From: Candidatus Krumholzibacteriota bacterium
GTDB taxonomy: Bacteria > Krumholzibacteriota > Krumholzibacteriia > Krumholzibacteriales > Krumholzibacteriaceae
Direction: 5' to 3'
DNA: 9,449 bases
NCBI GenBank assembly: GCA_030613345.1
Contig: JAUWMD010000085.1
Coordinates: forward strand, 1-9,449
In this document: positions 1 through 6,166 of the stretch, in pieces
How the letters are laid out: each line of letters opens with the position of its first letter
How positions within the stretch are numbered: position 1 is the stretch's first letter
Translations under genes and position numbers: made by a program
The notes under the pieces: model-generated
The model's database searches: none
The model's input: the letters and a program-made list of their open reading frames with translations, nothing else
What the model was told of the DNA's origin: nothing

Positions 1-377
1 ACGATGTCGGCCCGTCCGAGCTCTTCTCTCACCCCCGGCATGAAGAGGAGGGACGAATTGGTTATGACAGCGACGGGGACGTTGGCCGATCTCCCTGCCG
101 CATCGATCAGCTCCCCCAGCCGGCTGTACAGCGTAGGCTCGCCCGCGCCAGAGAGGGTGATCACATCGGGAGGTGTGGGGATCTCGGCGAGCGCATCGTG
201 GAGCTCGTCGAGTATATCTTCGAGTGGGAAGAACTCTCCTCGCTCACAGGTTAGGTCGGTAGTTGCCCCGCACTCGCAGTAGATACAGTCGAAAGTGCAC
301 GTCTTGTAGGGCACTACATCGACTCCGAGCGATCTTCCCAGCCTTCTCGATGGCACGGGGCCGAAGATCCTGCTCAT
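1..377 (-). CDS. Radical SAM protein, COG0731-like (partial, C-terminus beyond window)
   Basis: This is the N-terminal 125 residues of a radical S-adenosylmethionine enzyme; the rest lies left of position 1. The [4Fe-4S]-binding CX3CX2C motif is visible as CTFDCIYC (Cys27, Cys31, Cys34), followed by SGAGEPTL at about residues 76-83, which matches the SAM-contacting GGEP-type segment of the superfamily. The opening residues FGPVPSRRLGRSLGVD are typical of the small Fe-S oxidoreductases of COG0731, related to the TYW1 wybutosine enzymes; most bacterial members have no assigned reaction. Extra cysteines at 36 and 44 are seen, with unknown role. The ATG at 377-375 is preceded by GGGAG with an 8-nt spacer, which supports this start. 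The gene is transcribed away from the CoA-transferase gene, so it is probably a separate unit. Family assignment is solid; substrate is unknown. Confidence 0.88.
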   Translation of the reverse strand, partial: MSRIFGPVPSRRLGRSLGVDVVPYKTCTFDCIYCECGATTDLTCERGEFFPLEDILDELHDALAEIPTPPDVITLSGAGEPTLYSRLGELIDAAGRSANVPVAVITNSSLLFMPGVREELGRADI

Positions 378-493
378 GAGACTCTCTCCCTTCGGGTGGT
401 CGATATACAGTGGACTCCATCCATCCTGAATCTATTACAAAGACCGTGATTCCGCTACCCCCAAACGCCCCGTGTCCTGCCGAAGGAGGTGGC

Positions 494-568
494 GTGACGG
501 ACTCCTTGCGCACGGGCTTCATTTTGTCCATTATGTCAGCGTATCGTGAACATATATTGCGATCATGA
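494..568 (+). CDS. Possible 24-residue leader peptide or small protein
   Basis: A GTG codon at 494 is preceded by AAGGAGG (483-489) with a 4-nt spacer, one of the best ribosome binding sites in the window, and opens a 24-codon frame ending in TGA at 566-568, 18 nt before the CoA-transferase ATG. The predicted peptide is mixed: a short hydrophobic middle (GFILSIMSA) between polar ends. It is not recognised. It could be a translated leader that couples to or regulates the downstream gene, or a chance reading frame behind a purine-rich stretch. The spacer is slightly short and the start is GTG, so support is limited. Confidence 0.2.
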   Translation: MTDSLRTGFILSIMSAYREHILRS

Positions 569-575
569 TAATTGC

Positions 576-580
576 GGAGG
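576..580 (+). promoter_or_regulatory. Ribosome binding site of the CoA-transferase/GNAT gene
   Basis: GGAGG lies 6 nt before the ATG at 587. This decides the start: an in-frame TTG at 572 would lie upstream of the site and add five residues, and a second in-frame ATG at 599 would be 18 nt away. Confidence 0.75.
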
Positions 581-586
581 TGCGCG

Positions 587-2452
587 ATGGCCGGCCATAT
601 GGAGAAGATGTACAGGCAGAAACTCAGGGAGATAGACGACATCGTCAAGCTGATCAGGGCGGGAAGCCGGATCTTCATCGGCTCCGGGGCCGCCGAACCG
701 CAGCTCCTGATAAAGATGCTGATAGAGAAGGATCGGTTCATAGCCGACCACGAGACGATAAATGTCATAGAGCTCGGCACGACTCCGTACACGGAGGCGG
801 TAATGAGCCGGCCATTCAAACAGAACGCGTTCTTTATCGGTCCGAACGTCAGGGACGCGGTCAACGAGGGGAGGGCCGAGTACACGCCGATATTTCTCTC
901 CGAGCTCCCCGACCATATCAGGTCGGGCAGGCTGAAGATCGACGTCGCCTTCATCCAGGTCGCCCCGCCTGACCGTTACGGGTACTGCTCGCTCGGTGTC
1001 TCAGTCGATGTCGTCAAGGCCGGGGCCGAGACGGCCGCGATCGTGATCGCAGAGGTCAACAAACAGATGCCCCGCACGCTAGGCGACTGCTTCGTGCATC
1101 TGAAGGATATCGACTTCATCGTAGAGAGCGATCTGCCGCTTATCGAGTGGTCGCCCCCCGAGCCCGACGAGGTGGCGATAAGAATAGGCCAGAACGTGGC
1201 GAGGCTGATCGGCGACGGGGCGACTATCCAGGCGGGGATCGGGATGATACCCAATGCGATTCTCTCGCACCTGACAGACAAGAACGACCTCGGCCTGCAC
1301 ACGGAGATGTTCTCCGACGGGATCATCGATCTCGTCGAAGCGGGCGTCATCACCAACAGAAAGAAGACTCTCCACAACGGCAAGATAGTAGCCACGTTCT
1401 GCATGGGGACCCAGAGGCTCTACGACTTCGTCAACGACAACCCGCTGATCGAGTTCCATCCGTGCGACTACACGAACGATCCGTTCGTGATCGCGCGCAA
1501 CGAGAAAATGGTCTCGATCAACGCGGCGATACAGGTAGACCTGACCGGGCAGGTATGCGCCGACTCGATAGGCGAGTACTTCTATTCGGGCATCGGCGGC
1601 CAGGTCGATTTCGTGCGGGGCGCGGCTCGCTCGAAAGGGGGCAAGCCGGTGATCGTCCTGCCCTCTACGGCGAAGGGCGGAACGGTCTCGAGGATCGTCC
1701 CCTTCCTCGACCAGGGAGCGGGCGTGGTCACCTCGCGCGGCGATGTCCATTACATCGCCACCGAGTACGGCATCGTCGATCTGCACGGGAGGAACCTCCG
1801 CGAGAGGGCGCTGGCGCTGATCGACATAGCCCATCCGGATTTCAGGAACGAACTGATCGACTACGCGAGGCGGAGAAACCTCGTCCACATGGACCAGATG
1901 CCGATGACCTCGGGAAAGTACTATCCTGAGGAGTTTGAGGAGACGGCGGTTTTCGGTGATGTCGACGTCTTCTTCCGGCCGATAAAACCCTCCGACGAGG
2001 ATCTCGAGAGGGAGTTCTTCTACAGCCTCAGCGACGAGTCCGTGTACTACCGTTTCTTCAATATGGTAAAGGCGATGCCCCACGAGAAACTGCAGCCGCT
2101 GGTCAATATCGACTACCGCGACGAGATGGCGATCACCGGCTTCATCGGCGGACCGGGAGAGGAGAAGATGATCGCGATCGGCCGGTACAAGATCGACCCG
2201 GCAGATAATCTCGCCGAGATAGCCTTCCTCGTGCGCGACGACTGGCAGCAGAGGGGGATAGGGACCTTCCTGTTTAAAAAGATGACCGACATCGCGCTGA
2301 AGCGCGGTATCGGCGGGTTCAAGGCCGAGATCCTCGCGCAGAACAGGAAGATGATGTCCGTCTTCCACAAGAGCAGATTCCCCGTGAGGACGAAGCTCGA
2401 GGACGGAGCGTACTATCTCGAGATCAGGTTTACGGATAAGGATCAGGGTTGA
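587..2452 (+). CDS. Acetyl-CoA hydrolase/4-hydroxybutyrate CoA-transferase family protein fused to a C-terminal GNAT acetyltransferase
   Basis: The protein is 621 residues. Residues 1 to about 440 form a class I CoA-transferase of the acetyl-CoA hydrolase/4-hydroxybutyrate CoA-transferase family, which moves CoA between acyl-CoA and a free acid through a glutamyl-CoA thioester. Visible marks are GSGAAEPQ (32-39), HTEMFSDG with Glu240 at the place of the catalytic Glu238 of the clostridial 4-hydroxybutyrate enzyme, and YSGIGGQVDFVRGA with the GIGG loop at 335-338. From about residue 458 a GNAT domain follows, with the acetyl-CoA pyrophosphate loop QQRGIG (554-559). Because Glu240 is kept, the transferase half is probably active rather than a sensor relic. 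Fusions of these two families occur in other bacteria; the target of the GNAT half is unknown. The gene starts a co-directional run with a deacetylase gene 5 nt downstream. Acyl specificity cannot be read from the sequence. The protein has no signal peptide and is presumably cytoplasmic. Confidence 0.9.
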   Translation: MAGHMEKMYRQKLREIDDIVKLIRAGSRIFIGSGAAEPQLLIKMLIEKDRFIADHETINVIELGTTPYTEAVMSRPFKQNAFFIGPNVRDAVNEGRAEYTPIFLSELPDHIRSGRLKIDVAFIQVAPPDRYGYCSLGVSVDVVKAGAETAAIVIAEVNKQMPRTLGDCFVHLKDIDFIVESDLPLIEWSPPEPDEVAIRIGQNVARLIGDGATIQAGIGMIPNAILSHLTDKNDLGLHTEMFSDGIIDLVEAGVITNRKKTLHNGKIVATFCMGTQRLYDFVNDNPLIEFHPCDYTNDPFVIARNEKMVSINAAIQVDLTGQVCADSIGEYFYSGIGGQVDFVRGAARSKGGKPVIVLPSTAKGGTVSRIVPFLDQGAGVVTSRGDVHYIATEYGIVDLHGRNLRERALALIDIAHPDFRNELIDYARRRNLVHMDQMPMTSGKYYPEEFEETAVFGDVDVFFRPIKPSDEDLEREFFYSLSDESVYYRFFNMVKAMPHEKLQPLVNIDYRDEMAITGFIGGPGEEKMIAIGRYKIDPADNLAEIAFLVRDDWQQRGIGTFLFKKMTDIALKRGIGGFKAEILAQNRKMMSVFHKSRFPVRTKLEDGAYYLEIRFTDKDQG

Positions 2453-2457
2453 GCGAC

Positions 2458-3597
2458 ATGGCTGACAGGAATACAGATGCGGTCTTCGTATTTTCGCCGG
2501 CCCTCGCCGGTTTCGAGCTCTCCCCCGACCATCCCTTCAAGCCCGAGCGGGCGAGACTTGCCTTCGAGATGTGCGCGGAGAGGGGCCTGCTGACGGGAGG
2601 CGGGGTGCGCATCGACGAGTTCGGGGAACCGGAGGAGGGACTGCTCGAGACCTTTCACACCCCCGAATACATAGCGCTCCTCGAGAGGGCCGAGAGTGGA
2701 CGTGAGGTCGATGTAGAGATGCTTCACCATGGACTCGGCACCGCCGAGAACCCCGTCTTCAAAGGAGTCTATACCTACTCGAAGCTTGCCACCACGGCGA
2801 GTGTGCGGGCGGCGAGGGCCGCGGCCGCCGGAGGGTCGGCCTTCAACCCCTGCGGGGGGTTTCATCACGCGCACAGCGACAGGGCTTCGGGCTTCTGCTA
2901 CATCAACGACGCCGTCATCGCGATCCTCGAGCTGAAAAGGAAGGGACTGAGGGTCGCCTATGTCGACATAGACGCTCATCACGGCGACGGGGTCCAGGAG
3001 GCCTTCTACGACGACCGGGAAATCCTGTGCGTGTCGGTCCACGAGTCGGGGAGGACCCTCTTCCCGTGGGGCGGGTTCGAGAGGGAGACGGGAGCGGGAA
3101 GTGCGGGAGGGTACAACATCAACGTCCCGCTCGAGCCCGGGACGGACGACAACGCCTTCTTGTTCCTCTTCTCCGAGATAGTGATGGACGCGCTCGGCCT
3201 CTTCGCGCCCGAGGTTATTGTGGGGACGTTCGGGACCGACACATTCGCCACCGACCCCCTGACGCACCTGAAGATGACGAACAACGGCTTCGTCGATGCC
3301 GTAGCGATGCTCCGCTCGCACTTTCCCAGGATCGCGGCGCTCGGCGGCGGCGGCTACAATATCGATAACGCCGTCCGCGGCTGGACCCTTCTCTTCGCCG
3401 AGCTGGCCGGCAGGGAGATCGCCGGAGGCTACGGCGGCGCGCTGGGCGGAGTCCTTCTCGGCGATCCATCGATAGCCGGCTCCGACCTGAGGGACATGCA
3501 CGTCTACACCACGGGGAAGGCTCAGGAGACGATCAGGGAACGTTCCGAGACGCTCGTAGAATGGTATCGCAGCGAGATCAGGCCCGTCCTCGCATGA
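2458..3597 (+). CDS. Histone deacetylase superfamily protein, AcuC-like lysine deacetylase
   Basis: A 379-residue protein with the complete zinc-dependent deacetylase core of the arginase/deacetylase fold. Visible residues: the tandem catalytic histidines in GGFHHAHSD (His136, His137), zinc ligands Asp172 and His174 in DIDAHHGDG, the third ligand Asp261 in FGTDTFATDPL, and the transition-state tyrosine Tyr300 in GGGGYNIDNAVRGW. Length and motifs fit bacterial AcuC-type proteins, which remove acetyl groups from lysines, classically on acetyl-CoA synthetase; acetylpolyamine amidohydrolases are a related alternative. The ATG at 2458 lies 5 nt after the upstream stop codon, with AGGG 9 nt before it. 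An in-frame TTG at 2449, overlapping the upstream TGA and with AAGGA 6 nt before it, is a possible alternative adding three residues. Either way translation is probably coupled to the acetyltransferase-fusion gene, suggesting that writer and eraser are made together. The exact substrate is inferred, not seen. Confidence 0.92.
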   Translation: MADRNTDAVFVFSPALAGFELSPDHPFKPERARLAFEMCAERGLLTGGGVRIDEFGEPEEGLLETFHTPEYIALLERAESGREVDVEMLHHGLGTAENPVFKGVYTYSKLATTASVRAARAAAAGGSAFNPCGGFHHAHSDRASGFCYINDAVIAILELKRKGLRVAYVDIDAHHGDGVQEAFYDDREILCVSVHESGRTLFPWGGFERETGAGSAGGYNINVPLEPGTDDNAFLFLFSEIVMDALGLFAPEVIVGTFGTDTFATDPLTHLKMTNNGFVDAVAMLRSHFPRIAALGGGGYNIDNAVRGWTLLFAELAGREIAGGYGGALGGVLLGDPSIAGSDLRDMHVYTTGKAQETIRERSETLVEWYRSEIRPVLA

Positions 3598-3725
3598 AAT
3601 CACCGTTATATTCCCCTTCAGGGCCGAAAGTGATTTACAGCACCTCATCTGTTTAATAACTTTACTGCGCACGGCGCCCGCAGCGGCGGTCAGTGCCGGT
3701 TCAGGGGGATTCAGGGACGGAGAAG
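3598..3725 (+). promoter_or_regulatory. Intergenic spacer with weak promoter-like sequence
   Basis: This 128-nt gap is the only break in the three-gene block. It contains TTTACA (3634-3639; five of six matches to a -35 box) followed after 17 nt by a poor -10 match, TAACTT (3657-3662), in an AT-rich patch, so an internal promoter is possible. A seven-base inverted repeat, AAATCAC (3597-3603) and GTGATTT (3630-3636), has a 26-nt loop and no T-run, so it is not a convincing terminator. The site AGGGA (3713-3717) serves the next gene. Confidence 0.25.
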
Positions 3726-6158
3726 ATGTACGAACGGTATCTCAGTATAGTAGAGGCCCAGCTCGGATCTCTCATCGAGGCGATAGGCGAGGCGGGGGGG
3801 CCGGAGGAGATCGCGAAGAAGGTCTTCGAGGCTTCCGAGACGGTCCACTACGGCCGCATCGAGAGCGACAAAGAGCTGCGCAGGCTCCTCTATGACGTGA
3901 TCCGCCTTGCCAGGCCCCCCGTGCTCTCCAGGGCATGGGAGGAGGCGTGGGGCAACCTCTTCTCGCTCCTCGTCGAGTATGCGCTCGCCTCGGGTGACGG
4001 GTCCGGCGCGGTGATAACGCTCCTCTACGGCGAAGAAAAGATGCCCGATGTCTCCGGCGAGACGATACTCTGCATCAATCCCGGTTCGACGTCGACGAAG
4101 GTGGCCCTCTTCAACGGACTGAACCTGCGGGCGTCGGACGAGGTCCACCTGCCGCCCGATTTCAGGGACGGCATCGACGCGAGGGCAGATGCGATCGTCA
4201 AGTGGCTCGAGAAGCTGGGACTCGAGCATGGGCGCCTGACCGGCATAGCATGCCGGGGCGGCTTCGTCGAGCCCGTTCCATCGGGGACATACGAGGTCGT
4301 AAGGGAGATGGTGGATGACATCTCCGAGCCGAGGATCGAGCACGCCTCGAACATGGCGATACCTATTGGCCTGGCGCTGAGAGAGAAGTTCTCCGGCGGC
4401 ACGGAGATCCTCGTGACGATGAGCGACCCGGTCGCCACGGACGAGATGGCGACGACGGCGAGGCTCACCGGCATATCGAAGCTGCTCAGGGACGGGTCCG
4501 GGGCGCACTACCTCAACCATAACGCCGTGCACGATCTCGTATCGGCCATGCTCGGGAAGAAGCGTGACGAGCTCGTTACGATCGGCGCGCACCTCGGGGG
4601 CGGGGTATCGATCGTGAGACACAGCGGCGGGAAGGTCGACGACCTCGTCAACGCGTTCGCCGGCGTCCCGAGCGCGAACCGTTCGGGAAGCATAGCCCTC
4701 GACATACTGTTCCGGGCGGTCGAGGACAACAGGGTCAGTCTCGCCGAGATGCGCAGCTATCTTTTCAGGACGGGCGGCCTTATCGACCTGACCGGCACGA
4801 ACGATTTCAGGGCGCTGCTGCACTTTCGCGATTCCGGAGCGGTCGGACGCCAGCGCGAGAAGATAGAGCACGTGATCGATTTCATGGCGACCTCGATCGC
4901 GGGAGCGGTGATGAAGCTCGCCGCGGTAGAGGGCGCTATCGACCTTGTGATACTCACGGGCGGGCTGTCGAGAAGCGGGGAATTCACAGGCCGCATAAAG
5001 CGGAAGCTCTTTCCCTATTTCCCCGTCGTGATCATCCCGGGCTCGATCGAGCACGAGGCGATGGTAGCGGGGCATTACCGGGCGATGCACGTACCCGGGA
5101 TGATGAAGGATTACGTGACCGAAAGGGACGGCCTGAGAAAGACGAGGCTGGAGGAGAAAGATCTGCTCTCGACCGAGATCTTCGCCCATCCGCACCTGCG
5201 CCGGCGCGAGAACGTTCCGGTCGTGAGCCTCGACGAGCTGATGTACGTTGCGCGAGCGATGGTGGCGAAGGGGAAGCCCCCGCGCATCGCCGTCGTCGGC
5301 GCCGACAACGAGGACGCCCTCGCCGCGGCGAAACAGGCCAACGAGGACGGCCGGTTCCCGATAGCCAAGTTCCTGCTCGTCGGTGACTACTACGAGGTAA
5401 ACAGGATCGCCTGGGAGTACGACATCAAGGTCGACGGCGACAACTACAGCATAATCGACGCGGACGATCCCGTTGCCAGGGCGGTCGAGCTCCTCGATTC
5501 GGGCGAGGCCGATTTCCTGATGAAGGGGAGCGTGAAAACGGCCGGGATCATGGGCGGAACGCTGAAGTATCTAAAGCGCAGCGGCAGGATGAAAAAGGGC
5601 TCGATCTACAGCCACGTCGGTTTCTTCCAGATACCTACCTACCCGAAGCTCCTCGCCGTCACCGACGCTGCCCTGATCCCCGACCCGAGCAGCGAGCTCA
5701 GGCACAAGATCCTCGAAAACGCCCTGACGGTCTGCGGCTATCTCAACATCGAGAAACCGAAAGTAGCAGTCATCTCGGCGGTCGAGCCGGTGACGCCCCG
5801 CGTCGAATCCTCGACCGAGGCGGCCGAGTTCGCATCGGCGTACAAGGACCGCGAAGACTGTATAGTCGAAGGACCGCTGTCGCTCGACGTGGCAATGGAT
5901 CCCCGCTCTGCGAAGGAGAAACATTATTCCGGGCAGATAAAGGGAAACGCCGACATACTGCTGATGCCCGACATCGAGGCCGGGAACGCAGTCTACAACT
6001 CGCTCACCGTATCATCCGGGGCATACCTCGCCGGCGTCATCATGGGAGCGGGGGTTCCGATCGTCCTGACCTCTCGCGGCGATTCGGCGCGCTCGAAGCT
6101 CGCATCGATAGGGCTTGCATGCATAGTGGCGATGAAGCAGGGGGACCAGGAGCGGTAA
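3726..6158 (+). CDS. buk-ptb: Butyrate kinase-phosphate butyryltransferase fusion protein with an N-terminal helical extension
   Basis: An 810-residue protein in three parts. Residues 1-105 are predicted helical and charged and match no family I recognise. Residues about 106-455 are a butyrate-kinase-type member of the acetokinase (ASKHA) family, with the phosphate-binding NPGSTSTK (118-125) and AHLGGGVS (288-295). After a charged linker, residues about 497-805 are a phosphate acetyl/butyryltransferase domain, with FLMKGSVKT, DIEAGNAVYNSL and PIVLTSRGDSARSK segments typical of that family. Together they would convert acyl-CoA plus phosphate to acyl-phosphate plus CoA and then form ATP and the free acid, or run in reverse to activate an acid. 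In clostridia these are two separate genes, ptb then buk; here they are fused with the kinase first. Butyrate is the family default, but isobutyrate and other branched acids are equally possible. I chose the ATG at 3726 because AGGGA sits 8 nt upstream; a GTG at 3693 would add 11 residues without a good ribosome binding site. No frameshift is seen. Confidence 0.9.
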   Translation: MYERYLSIVEAQLGSLIEAIGEAGGPEEIAKKVFEASETVHYGRIESDKELRRLLYDVIRLARPPVLSRAWEEAWGNLFSLLVEYALASGDGSGAVITLLYGEEKMPDVSGETILCINPGSTSTKVALFNGLNLRASDEVHLPPDFRDGIDARADAIVKWLEKLGLEHGRLTGIACRGGFVEPVPSGTYEVVREMVDDISEPRIEHASNMAIPIGLALREKFSGGTEILVTMSDPVATDEMATTARLTGISKLLRDGSGAHYLNHNAVHDLVSAMLGKKRDELVTIGAHLGGGVSIVRHSGGKVDDLVNAFAGVPSANRSGSIALDILFRAVEDNRVSLAEMRSYLFRTGGLIDLTGTNDFRALLHFRDSGAVGRQREKIEHVIDFMATSIAGAVMKLAAVEGAIDLVILTGGLSRSGEFTGRIKRKLFPYFPVVIIPGSIEHEAMVAGHYRAMHVPGMMKDYVTERDGLRKTRLEEKDLLSTEIFAHPHLRRRENVPVVSLDELMYVARAMVAKGKPPRIAVVGADNEDALAAAKQANEDGRFPIAKFLLVGDYYEVNRIAWEYDIKVDGDNYSIIDADDPVARAVELLDSGEADFLMKGSVKTAGIMGGTLKYLKRSGRMKKGSIYSHVGFFQIPTYPKLLAVTDAALIPDPSSELRHKILENALTVCGYLNIEKPKVAVISAVEPVTPRVESSTEAAEFASAYKDREDCIVEGPLSLDVAMDPRSAKEKHYSGQIKGNADILLMPDIEAGNAVYNSLTVSSGAYLAGVIMGAGVPIVLTSRGDSARSKLASIGLACIVAMKQGDQER

Positions 6159-6166
6159 CAGGGTGG

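Larger units (their letters stand above)
378..586. other. Divergent intergenic region
   Basis: This spacer separates two genes pointing away from each other and must carry promoters for both. A weak plus-strand candidate is TGGACT (411-416), 16 nt, TATTAC (433-438), four of six matches in each box. An AT-rich patch with TATATT (553-558) lies close to the CoA-transferase start but has no convincing -35 box at normal spacing. I see no operator palindrome strong enough to name. The possible leader ORF at 494-568 lies inside this stretch. Confidence 0.4.

Noticed and set aside
1079..2368. Long minus-strand open frame (429 codons) opposite the CoA-transferase gene
   Set aside because: It is fully antisense to a strongly supported gene and has low-complexity, basic/acidic composition without motifs.
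3597..3636. Inverted repeat AAATCAC/GTGATTT as a terminator after the deacetylase gene
   Set aside because: Only seven AT-rich pairs with a 26-nt loop and no downstream T-run. It could be an operator-like repeat, but one copy gives no support.
2443..3672. Long minus-strand open frame (409 codons) opposite the deacetylase gene
   Set aside because: Same reasoning: it is a complement-strand shadow of a gene with all catalytic residues present.
3711..5195. Long minus-strand open frame (494 codons) opposite the kinase fusion
   Set aside because: It lies wholly opposite a frame with clear family motifs, and its translation is Arg/Asp/Val-rich with no recognisable domain, as expected for the complement of G+C-rich codons.
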